A DNA stretch of 64,000 nt from Vibrio sp. JPW-9-11-11 (GTDB taxonomy: Bacteria > Pseudomonadota > Gammaproteobacteria > Enterobacterales > Vibrionaceae): positions 1 through 64,000 of the forward strand of contig NZ_SZQJ01000010.1 of NCBI RefSeq assembly GCF_013369335.1, written 5' to 3'. Below, piece by piece: positions 40,700 through 50,967 of the stretch. The notes beneath the pieces are model-generated. The model was given only the letters and a program-made list of their open reading frames with translations. It was not told the DNA's origin and ran no database searches. Each line of letters starts with the position of its first letter. Position 1 is the stretch's first letter. The position numbers and the translations under genes are program-made.

Positions 40700-41259
40700 T
40701 GAGCCGTAGTAAAAAATCGAGATCAGGCGGTAATGGCGACATTGTCGTAGTACGTAACCGCACGCAATCTGACGTTGAAGGTCGTTTGCGTAAAAAAGAC
40801 AAAAAGCGCAAAGGGTTAAAAACGGGTAACCGCAACTCAGACGCAAAAACTGCCAAACAGCAAACATCGGGTCAGCAACGTGACCCTCGTTTAGGCAGTA
40901 AAAAGAAAATTCCTCTCGTTGTCGAGTCGGCGAAGAAACCCACCAAGGCGGAACGTCGTATCAATGCAGAGAAAGAACTAGAGATGCTAGAGAACGATGC
41001 TCAGCTCAATGTTCTGCTTGATCGCTTAGACAACGGTGATCACTTAGGCTCTGGCCTACAAAAGTATGTTGATGAGAAGTTAGCGCGCATTGAAGTCTTG
41101 ATGAAACAACTTGGTCTTTATGAAGAAGAGCCAGAACAAGACGAGGAGCAAGAGGTGGTTGCACCTGCTTCACCGAAGAAGTCTACCAAGAAAGTGGACT
41201 CTGACGACGAGCTTCTTTCTCAGTTTGAATCGTTGGATCTGAACCAATTTAAAGGGTAA
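40699..41259 (+). CDS. yihI: Der GTPase-activating protein YihI
   Basis: A 186-residue protein, basic N-terminus (SRSKKSRSGGNGDIVVVRNRTQ, RLRKKDKKRKGLKTGNR) and an acidic, helical C-terminus (LNVLLDRLDNGDHLGSGLQKYVDEKLARIEVLMKQLG, SDDELLSQFESLDLNQFKG). In E. coli it stimulates the GTPase Der and slows 50S maturation. Together with EngB encoded 2 kb away this region is rich in ribosome assembly factors. Overlaps the preceding methyltransferase gene by 1 nt. Confidence 0.94.
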   Translation: MSRSKKSRSGGNGDIVVVRNRTQSDVEGRLRKKDKKRKGLKTGNRNSDAKTAKQQTSGQQRDPRLGSKKKIPLVVESAKKPTKAERRINAEKELEMLENDAQLNVLLDRLDNGDHLGSGLQKYVDEKLARIEVLMKQLGLYEEEPEQDEEQEVVAPASPKKSTKKVDSDDELLSQFESLDLNQFKG

Positions 41260-41268
41260 TGAGACAGT

Positions 41269-41757
41269 ATGAATGTAACCTTATTAGTCATTGCAGGCGG
41301 CGTCATTATTTTGGGCTTAGCTTCTTATGCAGGTTACCTTCTGCTCCAACTGAAGAAGCAAAAGGAATTGCAACAGCAACACCAAAAGCTGGCGATTGAA
41401 AAACGCAACGCCAACATTTTTGAGAGTGTCCATGTGTTGTGCTTAGCGGGTATCCAAGAGCAGTGTGACTTGTCGGAAATCAGTATTCGTCTCTACAACA
41501 TCATGGATTACGTTCAAGGTGAGCAGCGGGTCGATTTCGAACAAGAGTTTCCCGCCACTTCTGAGCTATTCCATATCGTGAAAGATATGGCTCGTGGTGA
41601 AGAGCGTCAGAAACTCGCCAAGCAAGAACGGATGAAGCAGAATCTTGAACGCCATAAAGCGGAGTCGCGACTTCAAGATGCCATCATCGAAGAGCTCAAG
41701 TGTTTGCAGAAAAAAGTTCAGCCCCTCAATAATCAGATCACGATTCAGATGGTCTAA
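41269..41757 (+). CDS. DUF2489 membrane-anchored protein
   Basis: A 162-residue protein with an N-terminal transmembrane helix (VTLLVIAGGVIILGLASYAGYLLL) and a charged helical cytoplasmic part (IRLYNIMDYVQGEQRVDFEQEFPATSELFHIVKDMARGEERQKLAKQERMKQ). It fits the uncharacterised DUF2489 family found between yihI and hemN in Vibrio. Function unknown. It is 9 nt after yihI and likely in the same operon. Confidence 0.82.
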   Translation: MNVTLLVIAGGVIILGLASYAGYLLLQLKKQKELQQQHQKLAIEKRNANIFESVHVLCLAGIQEQCDLSEISIRLYNIMDYVQGEQRVDFEQEFPATSELFHIVKDMARGEERQKLAKQERMKQNLERHKAESRLQDAIIEELKCLQKKVQPLNNQITIQMV

Positions 41758-41934
41758 CTGTCATTCGGTCACCCTAGATTAATCAGGGGTGATCGAGCTA
41801 GCAAATCTGACTATTTGCTGCTCAAAAAGTTACTTGTCTCACCGCCAGCGCTAGCCAGGTGTGGCAAAATAGCCCGCTAATTACAATGGCACCTAACGCC
41901 TGAATAGCACCATAGCTCAAACGGAAATACCAAC

Positions 41935-43323
41935 ATGTCGCAGCCTGTCGTCGCAAGCCAGCAAATCGTCTGGGATCAAGCCATTCTAGATAAATACAAC
42001 TATTCAGGTCCACGTTATACCTCATACCCAACGGCTCTTGAGTTTCATGAGGCATTTACCGTCGCAGACTTTGATATGGCGTGCACTCAGTATCCCGATA
42101 GGCCGTTGTCGCTCTATATTCATATCCCGTTTTGCCACAAGCTTTGTTACTACTGTGGCTGCAACAAGGTCATTACTCGTCACTCGCACAAGGCTGATGA
42201 ATACCTTGACGTACTCGAGTTAGAAATTCGTACTCGCGCGGCGTTGCTACAACAACGTAAAGTCACGCAGTTGCACTTTGGTGGTGGGACGCCCACTTTC
42301 TTGACTAAGGCACAGATCAGCCGTTTGATGGCGATCTTGCGCGGCGAGTTCTACTTTGAAGCCAACGCGGAAATCAGTATTGAAGTTGACCCACGTGAAA
42401 TCGAGCTGGATATGCTGGACCATTTGCGTGGTGAAGGCTTTAACCGTTTGAGTATCGGGGTGCAGGACTTCAACAAAGAAGTACAGAAGCTGGTCAACCG
42501 TGAGCAGGATGAAGCCTTTATCTTTGCGATGGTTGAACGAGCCAAGCAGCTGGGATTCCGCTCGACAAACTTAGACCTGATTTACGGTCTGCCAAAGCAA
42601 ACCAAGCAGTCATTTGCAGAGACACTTAAGCAAGTGCTGGAAATGACACCGGGTCGATTGTCGGTATTTAATTACGCTCACATGCCACAATTGTTCGCCG
42701 CGCAGCGTAAAATCAAAGATGACGATCTGCCCGCAGCCGAAGAGAAAATGGCGATTCTGCAAGATACGATCGCCACTCTGACAGAGGCAGGGTATCAGTT
42801 TATCGGCATGGACCACTTTGCCCTCCCTGACGACGAACTCGCCGTCGCGCAGCGCAATGGTGTGCTGCATCGAAACTTCCAAGGTTATACTACTCAAGGC
42901 GAAGCAGACTTAGTCGGGTTTGGTGTGTCGGCGATTTCTATGATTGGCGATGCTTACGCTCAGAATCAGAAAGAGCTGAAAAAGTACTATGCTCAAGTCA
43001 ACGACCAGCGTCATGCATTATGGAAAGGGGTTGCGCTAGATAGTGATGACTTACTACGACGAGAAGTGATCAAGCAGCTTATCTGTAATTTCAAGCTCGA
43101 CAAAATGGCGATTGAGTCTGAGTTTAACGTTCAGTTTAACGACTACTTTAAACAAGACTTAGAACTGCTGCAGACTTTTATTAACGATCAACTGGTTGAG
43201 GTCGATGAGCAAGAAATTCGCGTCACACTGCGTGGCCGCCTGCTGATTCGCAATATCTGTATGTGTTTTGATAAGTATTTAAGGGCTAAGGCTAGGCAGC
43301 AGCAGTTTTCTCGCGTTATCTAA
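41935..43323 (+). CDS. hemN: Oxygen-independent coproporphyrinogen III oxidase HemN
   Basis: A 462-residue radical-SAM enzyme that makes protoporphyrinogen IX without oxygen. The cluster Cys are in YIHIPFCHKLCYYCGCNK (CX3CX2CXC, about residues 63-71), preceded by the N-terminal YNYSGPRYTSYPTALEF typical of true HemN. Also HFGGGTPTFL, SIEVDPREI and GVQDFNKEVQKLVNREQ. GGA lies 10 nt before ATG 41935. Serves heme formation under anaerobiosis; expression is usually Fnr- or redox-controlled. Confidence 0.96.
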   Translation: MSQPVVASQQIVWDQAILDKYNYSGPRYTSYPTALEFHEAFTVADFDMACTQYPDRPLSLYIHIPFCHKLCYYCGCNKVITRHSHKADEYLDVLELEIRTRAALLQQRKVTQLHFGGGTPTFLTKAQISRLMAILRGEFYFEANAEISIEVDPREIELDMLDHLRGEGFNRLSIGVQDFNKEVQKLVNREQDEAFIFAMVERAKQLGFRSTNLDLIYGLPKQTKQSFAETLKQVLEMTPGRLSVFNYAHMPQLFAAQRKIKDDDLPAAEEKMAILQDTIATLTEAGYQFIGMDHFALPDDELAVAQRNGVLHRNFQGYTTQGEADLVGFGVSAISMIGDAYAQNQKELKKYYAQVNDQRHALWKGVALDSDDLLRREVIKQLICNFKLDKMAIESEFNVQFNDYFKQDLELLQTFINDQLVEVDEQEIRVTLRGRLLIRNICMCFDKYLRAKARQQQFSRVI

Positions 43324-43340
43324 GTATTCTTCGTATTTGA

Positions 43341-43384
43341 AGCCACCTCTTTCCTTTATTTGTGCAAAGCGGTGGCTTTTTGCT
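43341..43384. terminator. Bidirectional terminator between hemN and ilvY
   Basis: AAGCCACC ... GGTGGCTTTTT with inner CTTT/AAAG pairing; imperfect but followed by T5. Between convergent genes. Confidence 0.7.
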
Positions 43385-43393
43385 ATCTAGAGC

Positions 43394-44284
43394 TTAGGGA
43401 GTGATATAGGTATCGTGAGCGGTGTCCCACAACGCTTTGACCAGCGGGTTATCTAGCTGTGAGCGTTTGCAGCACACGCCGAGTTTAAAGGGTTTAATCG
43501 AAGCGACTTTAAGGCGCTGAATCTTCTCTTTCACCGGGCTGTTATTGATGACCACATCCGGGGCGATACCCACTCCGCACCCTAGGGCCACCATACTGGC
43601 AATCGCTTCATGACCAGACACTTGGGCGTAAATAGTGGGTTTGATTTTCATCGCTTTAAACCACGCATTGGCGCGCTCTCGCGCAGTACCTGACTCGGGG
43701 ACGATAAACGGGATCGTCGACCAATCCGGTTTCTCTTTCTGTAGCTCCTCTGCAAAGTTACTCACGCCCACGGGAGCGATAACAGACAGAGGGATCTCGC
43801 TGATCGTCTCGAACTCGATCCGCGCTGGCAACTGTTCCGGCTGTGCGGAGATAGCGATGTCCACTTCATCCGCCAACACCTTTTCAATCGCTTGCGCCGG
43901 GTCGCCGGTAGAGAGCTTAAACTCGATAAACGGATGTTGAAGACGGAACTCAGACAGTAGCTCTGGCAAATGACTGTAACTCGCTGTCACGGAACAGAAT
44001 AGACGTATTTCTCCTTTGAGCTCCTGATCGTGGCCTTTAAGCTGAGCATGATAGTTTTGCCACTCCCCAACAATTTTAAGTGCGACAGGTAAGAGCTTTT
44101 TCGCGGCAGGGGTCAGCTCAACGCTGCGGTTGTCGCGCACAAACAGTACTTGGCTGGTATCGCTTTCTAGTTTTTGTATTTGACGACTGAGCGCTGAGGG
44201 GCTGATATGCATGGCAGAGGCCGTCTTGGCAAAGCTTTTACTATCACACAGATGAATGAACAACTGCAGACTTTTAACGTTCAT
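43394..44284 (-). CDS. ilvY: IlvY, LysR-type activator of ilvC
   Basis: A 296-residue LysR protein: helix-turn-helix KSFAKTASAMHISPSALSRQIQKLE (about 18-42), then an inducer-binding domain. It is divergent from ilvC, the conserved arrangement in which IlvY senses acetolactate or acetohydroxybutyrate and activates ilvC. ATG 44284 is preceded by AAGGA at a slightly long 12 nt; upstream in-frame codons add non-homologous residues. Confidence 0.93.
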   Translation of the reverse strand: MNVKSLQLFIHLCDSKSFAKTASAMHISPSALSRQIQKLESDTSQVLFVRDNRSVELTPAAKKLLPVALKIVGEWQNYHAQLKGHDQELKGEIRLFCSVTASYSHLPELLSEFRLQHPFIEFKLSTGDPAQAIEKVLADEVDIAISAQPEQLPARIEFETISEIPLSVIAPVGVSNFAEELQKEKPDWSTIPFIVPESGTARERANAWFKAMKIKPTIYAQVSGHEAIASMVALGCGVGIAPDVVINNSPVKEKIQRLKVASIKPFKLGVCCKRSQLDNPLVKALWDTAHDTYITP

Positions 44285-44302
44285 GAAATGGTCACATCCT
44301 TG

Positions 44303-44317
44303 TTGCATTAATTGCAA
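44303..44317. promoter_or_regulatory. Probable IlvY operator in the ilvY-ilvC spacer
   Basis: TTGCATTAATTGCAA: arms TTGCA/TGCAA in the T-N11-A layout of LysR operators, followed by a partial second copy (CTAATTGTGAATA). Position between the divergent starts fits autoregulation plus ilvC activation. Confidence 0.6.
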
Positions 44318-44429
44318 TTACTAATTGTGAATATATCACTTTAAGCAACTAATTACCTGTTTTAGTATGAACTCATTCGGTCCATAAGCGACCGACCTCA
44401 ATGGAAAAATTCTATAAAGGAGCGCCCCG

Positions 44430-45914
44430 ATGGCTAACTATTTCAACACTTTGAACCTACGCGAGCAGCTAGACCAATTAGGTCGTTGTCGTTTTATGGA
44501 CCGCAGCGAGTTTGCAACGGAAGCTGATTACCTAAAAGGTAAGAAGGTGGTTATCGTTGGTTGTGGTGCTCAAGGCCTAAACCAGGGCCTAAATATGCGC
44601 GATTCTGGTTTGAACGTTGCGTACGCACTGCGTCAGGCCGCGATTGACGAGCAACGTCAATCTTACAAAAACGCTAAAGAGAACGGTTTTGAAGTAGACA
44701 GCTACGAAAAGCTTATTCCTGAAGCTGATCTTGTTATCAACCTAACACCTGACAAGCAGCACACTAACGTAGTTGAAACCGTTATGCCGCTAATGAAAGA
44801 AGGCGCTGCACTCGGTTATTCACACGGCTTCAACATTGTTGAAGAAGGCATGCAAATCCGTAAAGACCTAACGGTTGTCATGGTTGCGCCTAAGTGTCCA
44901 GGTACCGAGGTACGCGAAGAGTACAAGCGCGGTTTTGGTGTACCAACGCTTATCGCGGTTCACCCGGAGAACGATCCAAAAGGAGAGGGCTGGGATATCG
45001 CCAAAGCATGGGCAGCAGGTACGGGCGGCCACCGCGCAGGTTGTTTAGAGTCTTCATTCGTAGCAGAAGTGAAATCTGACCTAGTGGGTGAGCAAACTAT
45101 TCTATGTGGCATGCTTCAAGCGGGTTCTATCGTTTGTTATGAAAAGATGGTGGCGGAAGGTATCGACCCAAGCTACGCAGGTAAACTTCTACAGTACGGC
45201 TGGGAAACCATTACTGAAGCACTGAAATTCGGTGGCATCACGCACATGATGGATCGCCTATCAAACCCAGCCAAAGTGAAAGCGTTTGAACTTTCTGAAG
45301 AGCTAAAAGAGCTGATGCGTCCACTGTACAACAAGCATATGGATGATGTTATTACCGGTGAGTTCTCTAGTACTATGATGGCTGACTGGGCGAACGACGA
45401 TGCAAACCTACTTGGCTGGCGCGAAGAAACGGGTCAAACGGCGTTTGAAAATTACCCAGAAGGCAATGTTGAAATCTCTGAGCAAGAGTATTTCGATAAC
45501 GGCATTCTAATGGTGGCTATGGTTCGCGCTGGTGTTGAGCTAGCATTCGAAGCAATGACTGCGTCAGGCATCATCGATGAGTCGGCATACTACGAGTCAC
45601 TGCACGAGCTTCCGCTTATCGCCAACACAGTTGCTCGTAAACGTCTATACGAAATGAACGTAGTTATCTCAGATACCGCTGAATACGGTAACTATTTGTT
45701 CGCTAACGTGGCAACGCCGCTGCTACGTGAGAAGTTTATGCCGAAAGTGGGTACAGAGGTGATTGGTAAAGGTTTAGGCGAAACGTCTAACCAAGTGGAT
45801 AATGCAACACTTATCGCGGTGAACGAAACAATCCGCAACCACCCTGTAGAGTACATTGGTGAAGAGTTGCGCTCGTACATGAGTGACATGAAAAGAATCG
45901 CCGTTGGTGGTTAA
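44430..45914 (+). CDS. ilvC: Ketol-acid reductoisomerase IlvC (class II)
   Basis: A 494-residue NADPH- and Mg-dependent enzyme of valine, leucine and isoleucine synthesis. The long form with duplicated C-terminal knotted domain marks class II, as in E. coli (491). Seen: [23 protein letters not shown] (NADPH fold, about 35-57), [22 protein letters not shown], and [15 protein letters not shown] with a metal-ligand Glu. AAAGGAG precedes ATG 44430 by about 8 nt. Activated by IlvY. Confidence 0.98.
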   Translation: MANYFNTLNLREQLDQLGRCRFMDRSEFATEADYLKGKKVVIVGCGAQGLNQGLNMRDSGLNVAYALRQAAIDEQRQSYKNAKENGFEVDSYEKLIPEADLVINLTPDKQHTNVVETVMPLMKEGAALGYSHGFNIVEEGMQIRKDLTVVMVAPKCPGTEVREEYKRGFGVPTLIAVHPENDPKGEGWDIAKAWAAGTGGHRAGCLESSFVAEVKSDLVGEQTILCGMLQAGSIVCYEKMVAEGIDPSYAGKLLQYGWETITEALKFGGITHMMDRLSNPAKVKAFELSEELKELMRPLYNKHMDDVITGEFSSTMMADWANDDANLLGWREETGQTAFENYPEGNVEISEQEYFDNGILMVAMVRAGVELAFEAMTASGIIDESAYYESLHELPLIANTVARKRLYEMNVVISDTAEYGNYLFANVATPLLREKFMPKVGTEVIGKGLGETSNQVDNATLIAVNETIRNHPVEYIGEELRSYMSDMKRIAVGG

Positions 45915-45999
45915 TATTCTGCGTCATTGCGCTACAGCAAGGCAGTAAGAACTCCAGACAGACTGGAGTCAATAAATACAAAACACAACATCTAACTAA

Positions 46000-46032
46000 A
46001 AGGCTTGGTCTCCGTTGACCAAGCCTTTTTTA
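46000..46032 (+). terminator. Terminator after ilvC
   Basis: AAGGCTTGGTC TCCGTT GACCAAGCCTT then T-rich: 11-bp stem. Confidence 0.92.
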
Positions 46033-46262
46033 TTTAGGGACTGGAACGAGCTTCGCCCTGCGAGATGCTAGATCATTTCACATCGACAACGGTCTGAGTT
46101 ATTCAAGACAAACGGTCATTCCTTAGAGCAACGAAGTTGAGAGTAAGGAATCTCTAATCGCTTGTTCATTGGTTATAGTAGAGCCCCCAACTCGATCGTC
46201 TCTCCCTCTCGTGGATGACTGAAGCATGAAGATTGGTTGGTCTGTTACATCTCCTCAAAAAC
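46033..46262. other. Intergenic segment with no recognised gene
   Basis: No credible reading frame or known RNA. The only structure is an 8-bp inverted repeat ATTCCTTA (46118-46125) / TAAGGAAT (46144-46151) with an 18-nt loop and no T-run. Confidence 0.5.
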
Positions 46263-46292
46263 AAAAAGGGCCGATGCATTACATCGGCCCTC
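46263..46292 (-). terminator. Terminator of ubiK (minus strand)
   Basis: GGGCCGATG CATTA CATCGGCCC, with AAAAA on the plus-strand left side, that is a T-run on the minus strand after ubiK. Confidence 0.88.
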
Positions 46293-46313
46293 AAGGTTCT
46301 CTAGCTTTTCAGC

Positions 46314-46565
46314 TTACTTGTCCGCTAGCTTCTCTTCTAGCTCTGCCAGTTTGGCTTCCATTTCGGTCAGTTTCTGACGCGTACGCAGTAGAACTTGCGT
46401 TTGTACATCAAACTCTTCGCGGCTGACGACGTCGAGCTTGTTAAGCTGGCCTTGAATTACCTGACGAACTTTTTGGTCTACGTCGGCACCGAGTTCTTTC
46501 ACTGGGGCTGGCATAGAGTCATGAATTTGTTTAGCGATTTGCTCTAGTTTCTTTGGGTCAAACAT
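46314..46565 (-). CDS. ubiK: UbiK (YqiC), ubiquinone biosynthesis accessory factor
   Basis: An 83-residue helical protein of the BMFP family: an N-terminal amphipathic helix that contacts membranes ([19 protein letters not shown]) and a C-terminal coiled coil ([15 protein letters not shown]) for trimerisation. In E. coli it partners UbiJ in the aerobic Ubi complex; ubiJ is in the same window. AAAGGAG lies 10 nt before ATG 46565. Confidence 0.94.
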   Translation of the reverse strand: MFDPKKLEQIAKQIHDSMPAPVKELGADVDQKVRQVIQGQLNKLDVVSREEFDVQTQVLLRTRQKLTEMEAKLAELEEKLADK

Positions 46566-46671
46566 GTGACTAAAACTCCTTTCAATTTGCCCTCATTCTA
46601 TGTAATTGATACGGGAAAGTCGCTAGTTGGGTAACAAAAATTCGAAGCGACTACCAGCAAACTCAGCAAAT

Positions 46672-46701
46672 AAAAAAGGTCACCGAAGTGACCTTTTATT
46701 C
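46672..46701. terminator. Terminator of the RND efflux operon
   Basis: AAAAAAGGTCAC CGAA GTGACCTTTTATT: 8-9 bp stem flanked by A and T tracts, active toward the minus-strand pump genes and possibly both ways. Confidence 0.87.
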
Positions 46702-46708
46702 GTTTCGC

Positions 46709-49700
46709 TTAGCGATTGTCGGCAATTTCTCGGCAGGCGGCTTTCGCCTCATCGGCTCGAGCCAGTTTTTCCAAGTCTTTGTCTTCAACAAACACAGGCA
46801 GTGGTTTGTGTTTTTCAGCCAAGTAGCTGTAGATAACCGGCAATACAAACAGGGTAAAGATAGTACCGATTGCTAGGCCTGCAACGATAACAATACCGAT
46901 ACTAAAGCGCTGAGCCGCACCTGCACCGGTGGCGTACATTAGCGGGATAAGACCAGCAATCATCGCGGCTGTCGTCATTAGGATAGGGCGCAGACGCACT
47001 TTTGCTGCTTCCATGACGGCTTCCGTTTTACTCAGTTTGTTGTGAAGTTGCTCTTCTTTCGCCACTTCACAGATCAAGATACCGTGCTTAGTGATAAGAC
47101 CCACTAAGGTAATCAGACCAACTTGAGAGTAGATATTCATCGTTGCCGCACCCCAAGCAAGGGCAATCAGAGCACCACAAATCGCCAATGGTACTGAGAC
47201 CATGATAACCAGCGGATCTTTCACTGATTCGAACTGGATGGCCAACACGAGGAAGATGATCGCCAGTGCTAAACCAAAGGTCGCATAGAGGGCACTGCCT
47301 TCCGTTACGTACTGGCGCGCTTCGCCCATGTAGTCGTGGTTGTAACCGCTTGGTAGCTTCTCTGCTGCAATCCCTTCGAACCAGTTGATGGCATCGCCCA
47401 TAGCCGTGCCCGGTGCTGGCACCGCACCAACCGTCGCTGAGTTGAGCTGGTTGAAGTGAGGAAGAGAGCGAGGCTCTGCTACGACATCAATTGTAATCAA
47501 ACTACCAAGAGGCACTGCTTTACCATTTGCACTGCGTACATAGTAGTTATTCATCGATTCTGGGTTTAGACGCCACTTACGCTCAACTTGAGGAATCACC
47601 TCGTAAGAGCGGCCGTTAAGGTCGATACGGTTAACGTAACCGTCCGCCATCATAGTGCTGAGCGTAATACCGATGTCTTGCATGGTCACGCCATATGCAC
47701 CGGCTTTGTCTTTGTCGATGTTGATTTTCATCGTTGCCGAGTCGTAGTTCAGATCCAAATCTGAATAGACGAACATTGGGCTCGATTTCACTTCCGTTAG
47801 CACATCGGTCGCAATTGAGAATAGGCTCTCAAATGCGTTTGGCGTGGTGATCACGAACTGAATCGGCAGACCCGAGCCAGCACCTGGTAGTTCTGGCATC
47901 TGGAAAGCCGTGACCGCCATACCCGGAACATTACTGACTAAACCACCCACGCGGTTGGCCACCTCAGACTGACTCGCTTCGCGCTCACTCCAAGGCACCA
48001 TAGACGCGATACCAAACGCTTGGTTCGAGTTAGGCACCCCAGTAAATACCTGAGCAAAAGCCACTTCAGGCTGGTCAGATAAGATTTGGTTGACGTCGTT
48101 CATGGTGTTTTGCATAAAGTCTAAGTTCGCGTTAGACGGAGCCGTACCCATCAGCATCACAACGCCTTTATCTTCTGACGGCGCCAGTTCACTTGGAATG
48201 AACTTAAACAGCATAGGTAGGCTGGCAAATACAATAATGGCGAAACCAATAACCACAGGACGACGCTGCATCACCGCTTCAAGCATCTTAGCGTAGCGAT
48301 TGGTCATGCCATCAAGGATATGGTGAACCTTCTGCTCAAACTTGCTTGGCGCTTCGTTCGCCTTTAGCATTTTCGAACACATCATCGGAGAGAGGGTCAG
48401 TGCGACAATACCGGATACAAACACTGAACCTGCTAGGGTCAAGGCAAACTCCTTGAATAGCGAGCCCGTAATGCCTCCCATTAGGGCGATCGGCGCATAT
48501 ACTGCACCTAACGTCAGGGTCATGGCGATAACCGGAACCGCGATTTCACGGGTACCAATAATTGCGGCTCGGAATGGGGATTCACCGAGCTTGATGTGAC
48601 GGTCAACGTTTTCAAGTACCACGATCGCATCATCGACCACCAGACCGATGGCAAGTACCATGGCCAGTAGCGTCATCAAGTTCCATGAAAAGCCCATCGC
48701 TTGCATCACCATTGCCACACCAATCAAAGAGAGTGGGATAGTCACGATAGGGATGATGACCGCGCGGAAGGAACCTAGGAATAACGTGATGACCACCAGT
48801 ACGATCAATGCCGCTTCAACAATGGTTTTGATTACCTCGTTGATAGACTCATTGATTGCGATCGTCGAGTCGTACATCACGTTCATCTTGATGTTGCTTG
48901 GCAGGTTACGCTCCAATTGAGGTAACAGTTCCAGTACATCTGCCGCAATGTTAATCGGGTTAGCACTTGGCGCCGCGTTGATGGCGGCTACAACAGCTTC
49001 TTGGCCGTTGGCACTAGCACGGTAAACATCGTGGCTCTTCTCTAGCGACACTTTCGCAATGTCGCTCAAGCGAGTGACGTCGCCATCGTCAGTGCTGACA
49101 ACTAGGTTTGATAGCTCGTCAACGTTGGATACCTGAGTATCCGCACTACCATTGTAAAGTACGAACTCACCAATGGCCTGACCTGTGGCCGATTGATAGT
49201 TATTGGCGTTCAACACGCCCATTACATCGGTAGCGGTTAAGTTGAGCGCCGCCATTTTCGCCGGATCGAGCCAGATACGCAGGGCGTATTTCATACCACC
49301 ATAGAGGTCGACCTTAGACACACCGTTCACAGTGAACAACTGCGGGTTGATCACACGTTCGAGGTAGTCAGTGATTTGGCTAGAAGAGAGTTCATCACTG
49401 GTAAAGCCGATGTAAAGTACCGCAGTGGTTGAGCCGGTCGACATGGTTACCGTCGGATCTTCCGCTTCTTTAGGTAGCTGAGAGCGCACCGAGTTGGTTT
49501 TTGCCAACACATCAGACAGTGCCGCATTGGGATCAGTATTGAGCTTCATGTTGACGGTAATGGTGGATTTACCCAATACCGAAGAGGAAGTCATGTAATC
49601 AATATTGTCTGCCTGTGCGACGGCCTGCTCCAGAGGCTGGGTAATAAAGCCTTGGATCAAATCAGCACTGGCACCGTAGTAACTGGTGGAGACCGTTACT

Positions 49701-49831
49701 ACCGTATTCGTCATTTCAGGGTATTCACGGACCTGCATCTTGAAGATGGCTTGTAAACCAAGCAGAGCTATCAAAAAGCTGATCGATACCGCTAAAACCG
49801 GACGTTTAATAAAAACATCAGTAAAGCGCAT
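46709..49831 (-). CDS. vexB: RND multidrug efflux inner-membrane transporter (VexB-like)
   Basis: A 1,040-residue resistance-nodulation-division pump with 12 transmembrane helices and two large periplasmic loops. The proton-relay Asp pair is in GLVVDDAIVVLENVDRH (about residues 405-410), and the substrate-channel region is complete. It exports drugs, detergents and bile-like compounds with the adaptor encoded 11 nt upstream and an outer-membrane TolC encoded elsewhere. The position after ilvC and ubiK and the adjacent TetR gene match the vexRAB locus of V. cholerae (vmeAB in other vibrios); the name rests on that context. Confidence 0.88.
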   Translation of the reverse strand: MRFTDVFIKRPVLAVSISFLIALLGLQAIFKMQVREYPEMTNTVVTVSTSYYGASADLIQGFITQPLEQAVAQADNIDYMTSSSVLGKSTITVNMKLNTDPNAALSDVLAKTNSVRSQLPKEAEDPTVTMSTGSTTAVLYIGFTSDELSSSQITDYLERVINPQLFTVNGVSKVDLYGGMKYALRIWLDPAKMAALNLTATDVMGVLNANNYQSATGQAIGEFVLYNGSADTQVSNVDELSNLVVSTDDGDVTRLSDIAKVSLEKSHDVYRASANGQEAVVAAINAAPSANPINIAADVLELLPQLERNLPSNIKMNVMYDSTIAINESINEVIKTIVEAALIVLVVITLFLGSFRAVIIPIVTIPLSLIGVAMVMQAMGFSWNLMTLLAMVLAIGLVVDDAIVVLENVDRHIKLGESPFRAAIIGTREIAVPVIAMTLTLGAVYAPIALMGGITGSLFKEFALTLAGSVFVSGIVALTLSPMMCSKMLKANEAPSKFEQKVHHILDGMTNRYAKMLEAVMQRRPVVIGFAIIVFASLPMLFKFIPSELAPSEDKGVVMLMGTAPSNANLDFMQNTMNDVNQILSDQPEVAFAQVFTGVPNSNQAFGIASMVPWSEREASQSEVANRVGGLVSNVPGMAVTAFQMPELPGAGSGLPIQFVITTPNAFESLFSIATDVLTEVKSSPMFVYSDLDLNYDSATMKINIDKDKAGAYGVTMQDIGITLSTMMADGYVNRIDLNGRSYEVIPQVERKWRLNPESMNNYYVRSANGKAVPLGSLITIDVVAEPRSLPHFNQLNSATVGAVPAPGTAMGDAINWFEGIAAEKLPSGYNHDYMGEARQYVTEGSALYATFGLALAIIFLVLAIQFESVKDPLVIMVSVPLAICGALIALAWGAATMNIYSQVGLITLVGLITKHGILICEVAKEEQLHNKLSKTEAVMEAAKVRLRPILMTTAAMIAGLIPLMYATGAGAAQRFSIGIVIVAGLAIGTIFTLFVLPVIYSYLAEKHKPLPVFVEDKDLEKLARADEAKAACREIADNR

Positions 49832-49842
49832 GAGGCCTCCAG

Positions 49843-50949
49843 TTACAGCATAGGTGTTTCAGCTGGTGGAGTAGTTGCATCGCTTTCTACTACACGAACT
49901 TTAGCGTGGTTACTTAGACGTACTTGACCCGACGTCACTACCACATCACCGGGATTAACACCTTCAAGGATGTGCGCAATGTCCTGCGTGCGTTCACCCA
50001 CTTTCACCACTTGCTGGGTTACACGCTTTTCACCATTCTCCTCTGTGACAATGTAGACATTGTCGCCATATAGAGTAAAGGTGATCGCGGTTTGTGGCAG
50101 TGTGACTTGGTTTTCAAGCTTAGGCAGAATGATGTTGGCACGCGCAAACATACCACTACGCAACTGACCATCGCTGTTTGGAATATCAGCCTGAACTTGA
50201 ATCAGGCCACTTTGAACATTAACCGCAGGCTCGATTGCTGAGATAGAGCCTTTAAATGGTTTTTCAGGGTAAGCATCGACGAAAATATCCACCTCTTGAC
50301 CCATAGAAATACGAGAGATGTCGGTTTGTGGCACCGTAAAGCGCAGACGCATGACGCTAGTATCTTCTAAGCGGACAATATCCGTACCGGCTTGTAGGTA
50401 TTGGCCGAGATACACGTTACGAATACCCACTACACCCGCGAATGGCGCTTTTATCTCGCGGCGGTCAATCGCAGCTTTTAAGCTCTCGATATCGGCTTTG
50501 AGCGAGAAGTAGTTTGCTTCTGCTTCGTCGTATGCCTCTTTAGAGATAGAGCCTTTTTTGTACAAACCTTGGTAGCGTTTGTATTTAGCTTCAGCCGCCG
50601 GTAGCTTAGCCTGTGCACTCTTAAGGTTGGCTTTCTCAACTTCAGAGTCGAGCAATACCAAAGGTTGGCCCTCTTCCACCGCAGTGCCTGAATCAAAAGC
50701 GATCTTATCAATCACGCCGCTGGTTTCATTGGCCACCGTGACGCCTTGATTCGGTTCGATAAAGCCAATCGCCTCAATCACAGGTACCCAATCTACTGCA
50801 TCAACAGTGGTGACCGTTACCGGAAACTCTGGCTCTGGTCGGTTAGCCATGTACTCAGCGATTTTCTGCTGCTTAAATAAGTTGAAACCTATCACGCTGC
50901 CAAACAGCAGTACCGCGATAAGTAGCATAAAAAAGGTCCACTTTTTCAT
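49843..50949 (-). CDS. vexA: RND efflux periplasmic adaptor (VexA-like)
   Basis: A 368-residue membrane fusion protein: N-terminal anchor helix (KWTFFMLLIAVLLFGSVIGF, no lipobox Cys), lipoyl halves (VTVANETSGVIDKIAFDSGTAVEEGQPLVLLD and IKAPFAGVVGIRNVYLGQYLQAGTDIVRL) around an alpha-hairpin, then beta-barrel and membrane-proximal domains. It bridges the pump to TolC. Second gene of the TetR-adaptor-pump operon, 18 nt after the regulator. Confidence 0.88.
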   Translation of the reverse strand: MKKWTFFMLLIAVLLFGSVIGFNLFKQQKIAEYMANRPEPEFPVTVTTVDAVDWVPVIEAIGFIEPNQGVTVANETSGVIDKIAFDSGTAVEEGQPLVLLDSEVEKANLKSAQAKLPAAEAKYKRYQGLYKKGSISKEAYDEAEANYFSLKADIESLKAAIDRREIKAPFAGVVGIRNVYLGQYLQAGTDIVRLEDTSVMRLRFTVPQTDISRISMGQEVDIFVDAYPEKPFKGSISAIEPAVNVQSGLIQVQADIPNSDGQLRSGMFARANIILPKLENQVTLPQTAITFTLYGDNVYIVTEENGEKRVTQQVVKVGERTQDIAHILEGVNPGDVVVTSGQVRLSNHAKVRVVESDATTPPAETPML

Positions 50950-50967
50950 TCTGACGAGAACTCCAAA

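Noticed and set aside
42385..42400. Another parS-like sequence (CCCACGTGAAAT) in hemN
   Set aside because: Keeps only CACGTGAAA and has about four mismatches to the 16-bp consensus; no better than chance.
46226..46426. 66-codon plus-strand open frame near ubiK
   Set aside because: Overlaps the ubiK terminator and the ubiK coding region antisense; no ribosome site.
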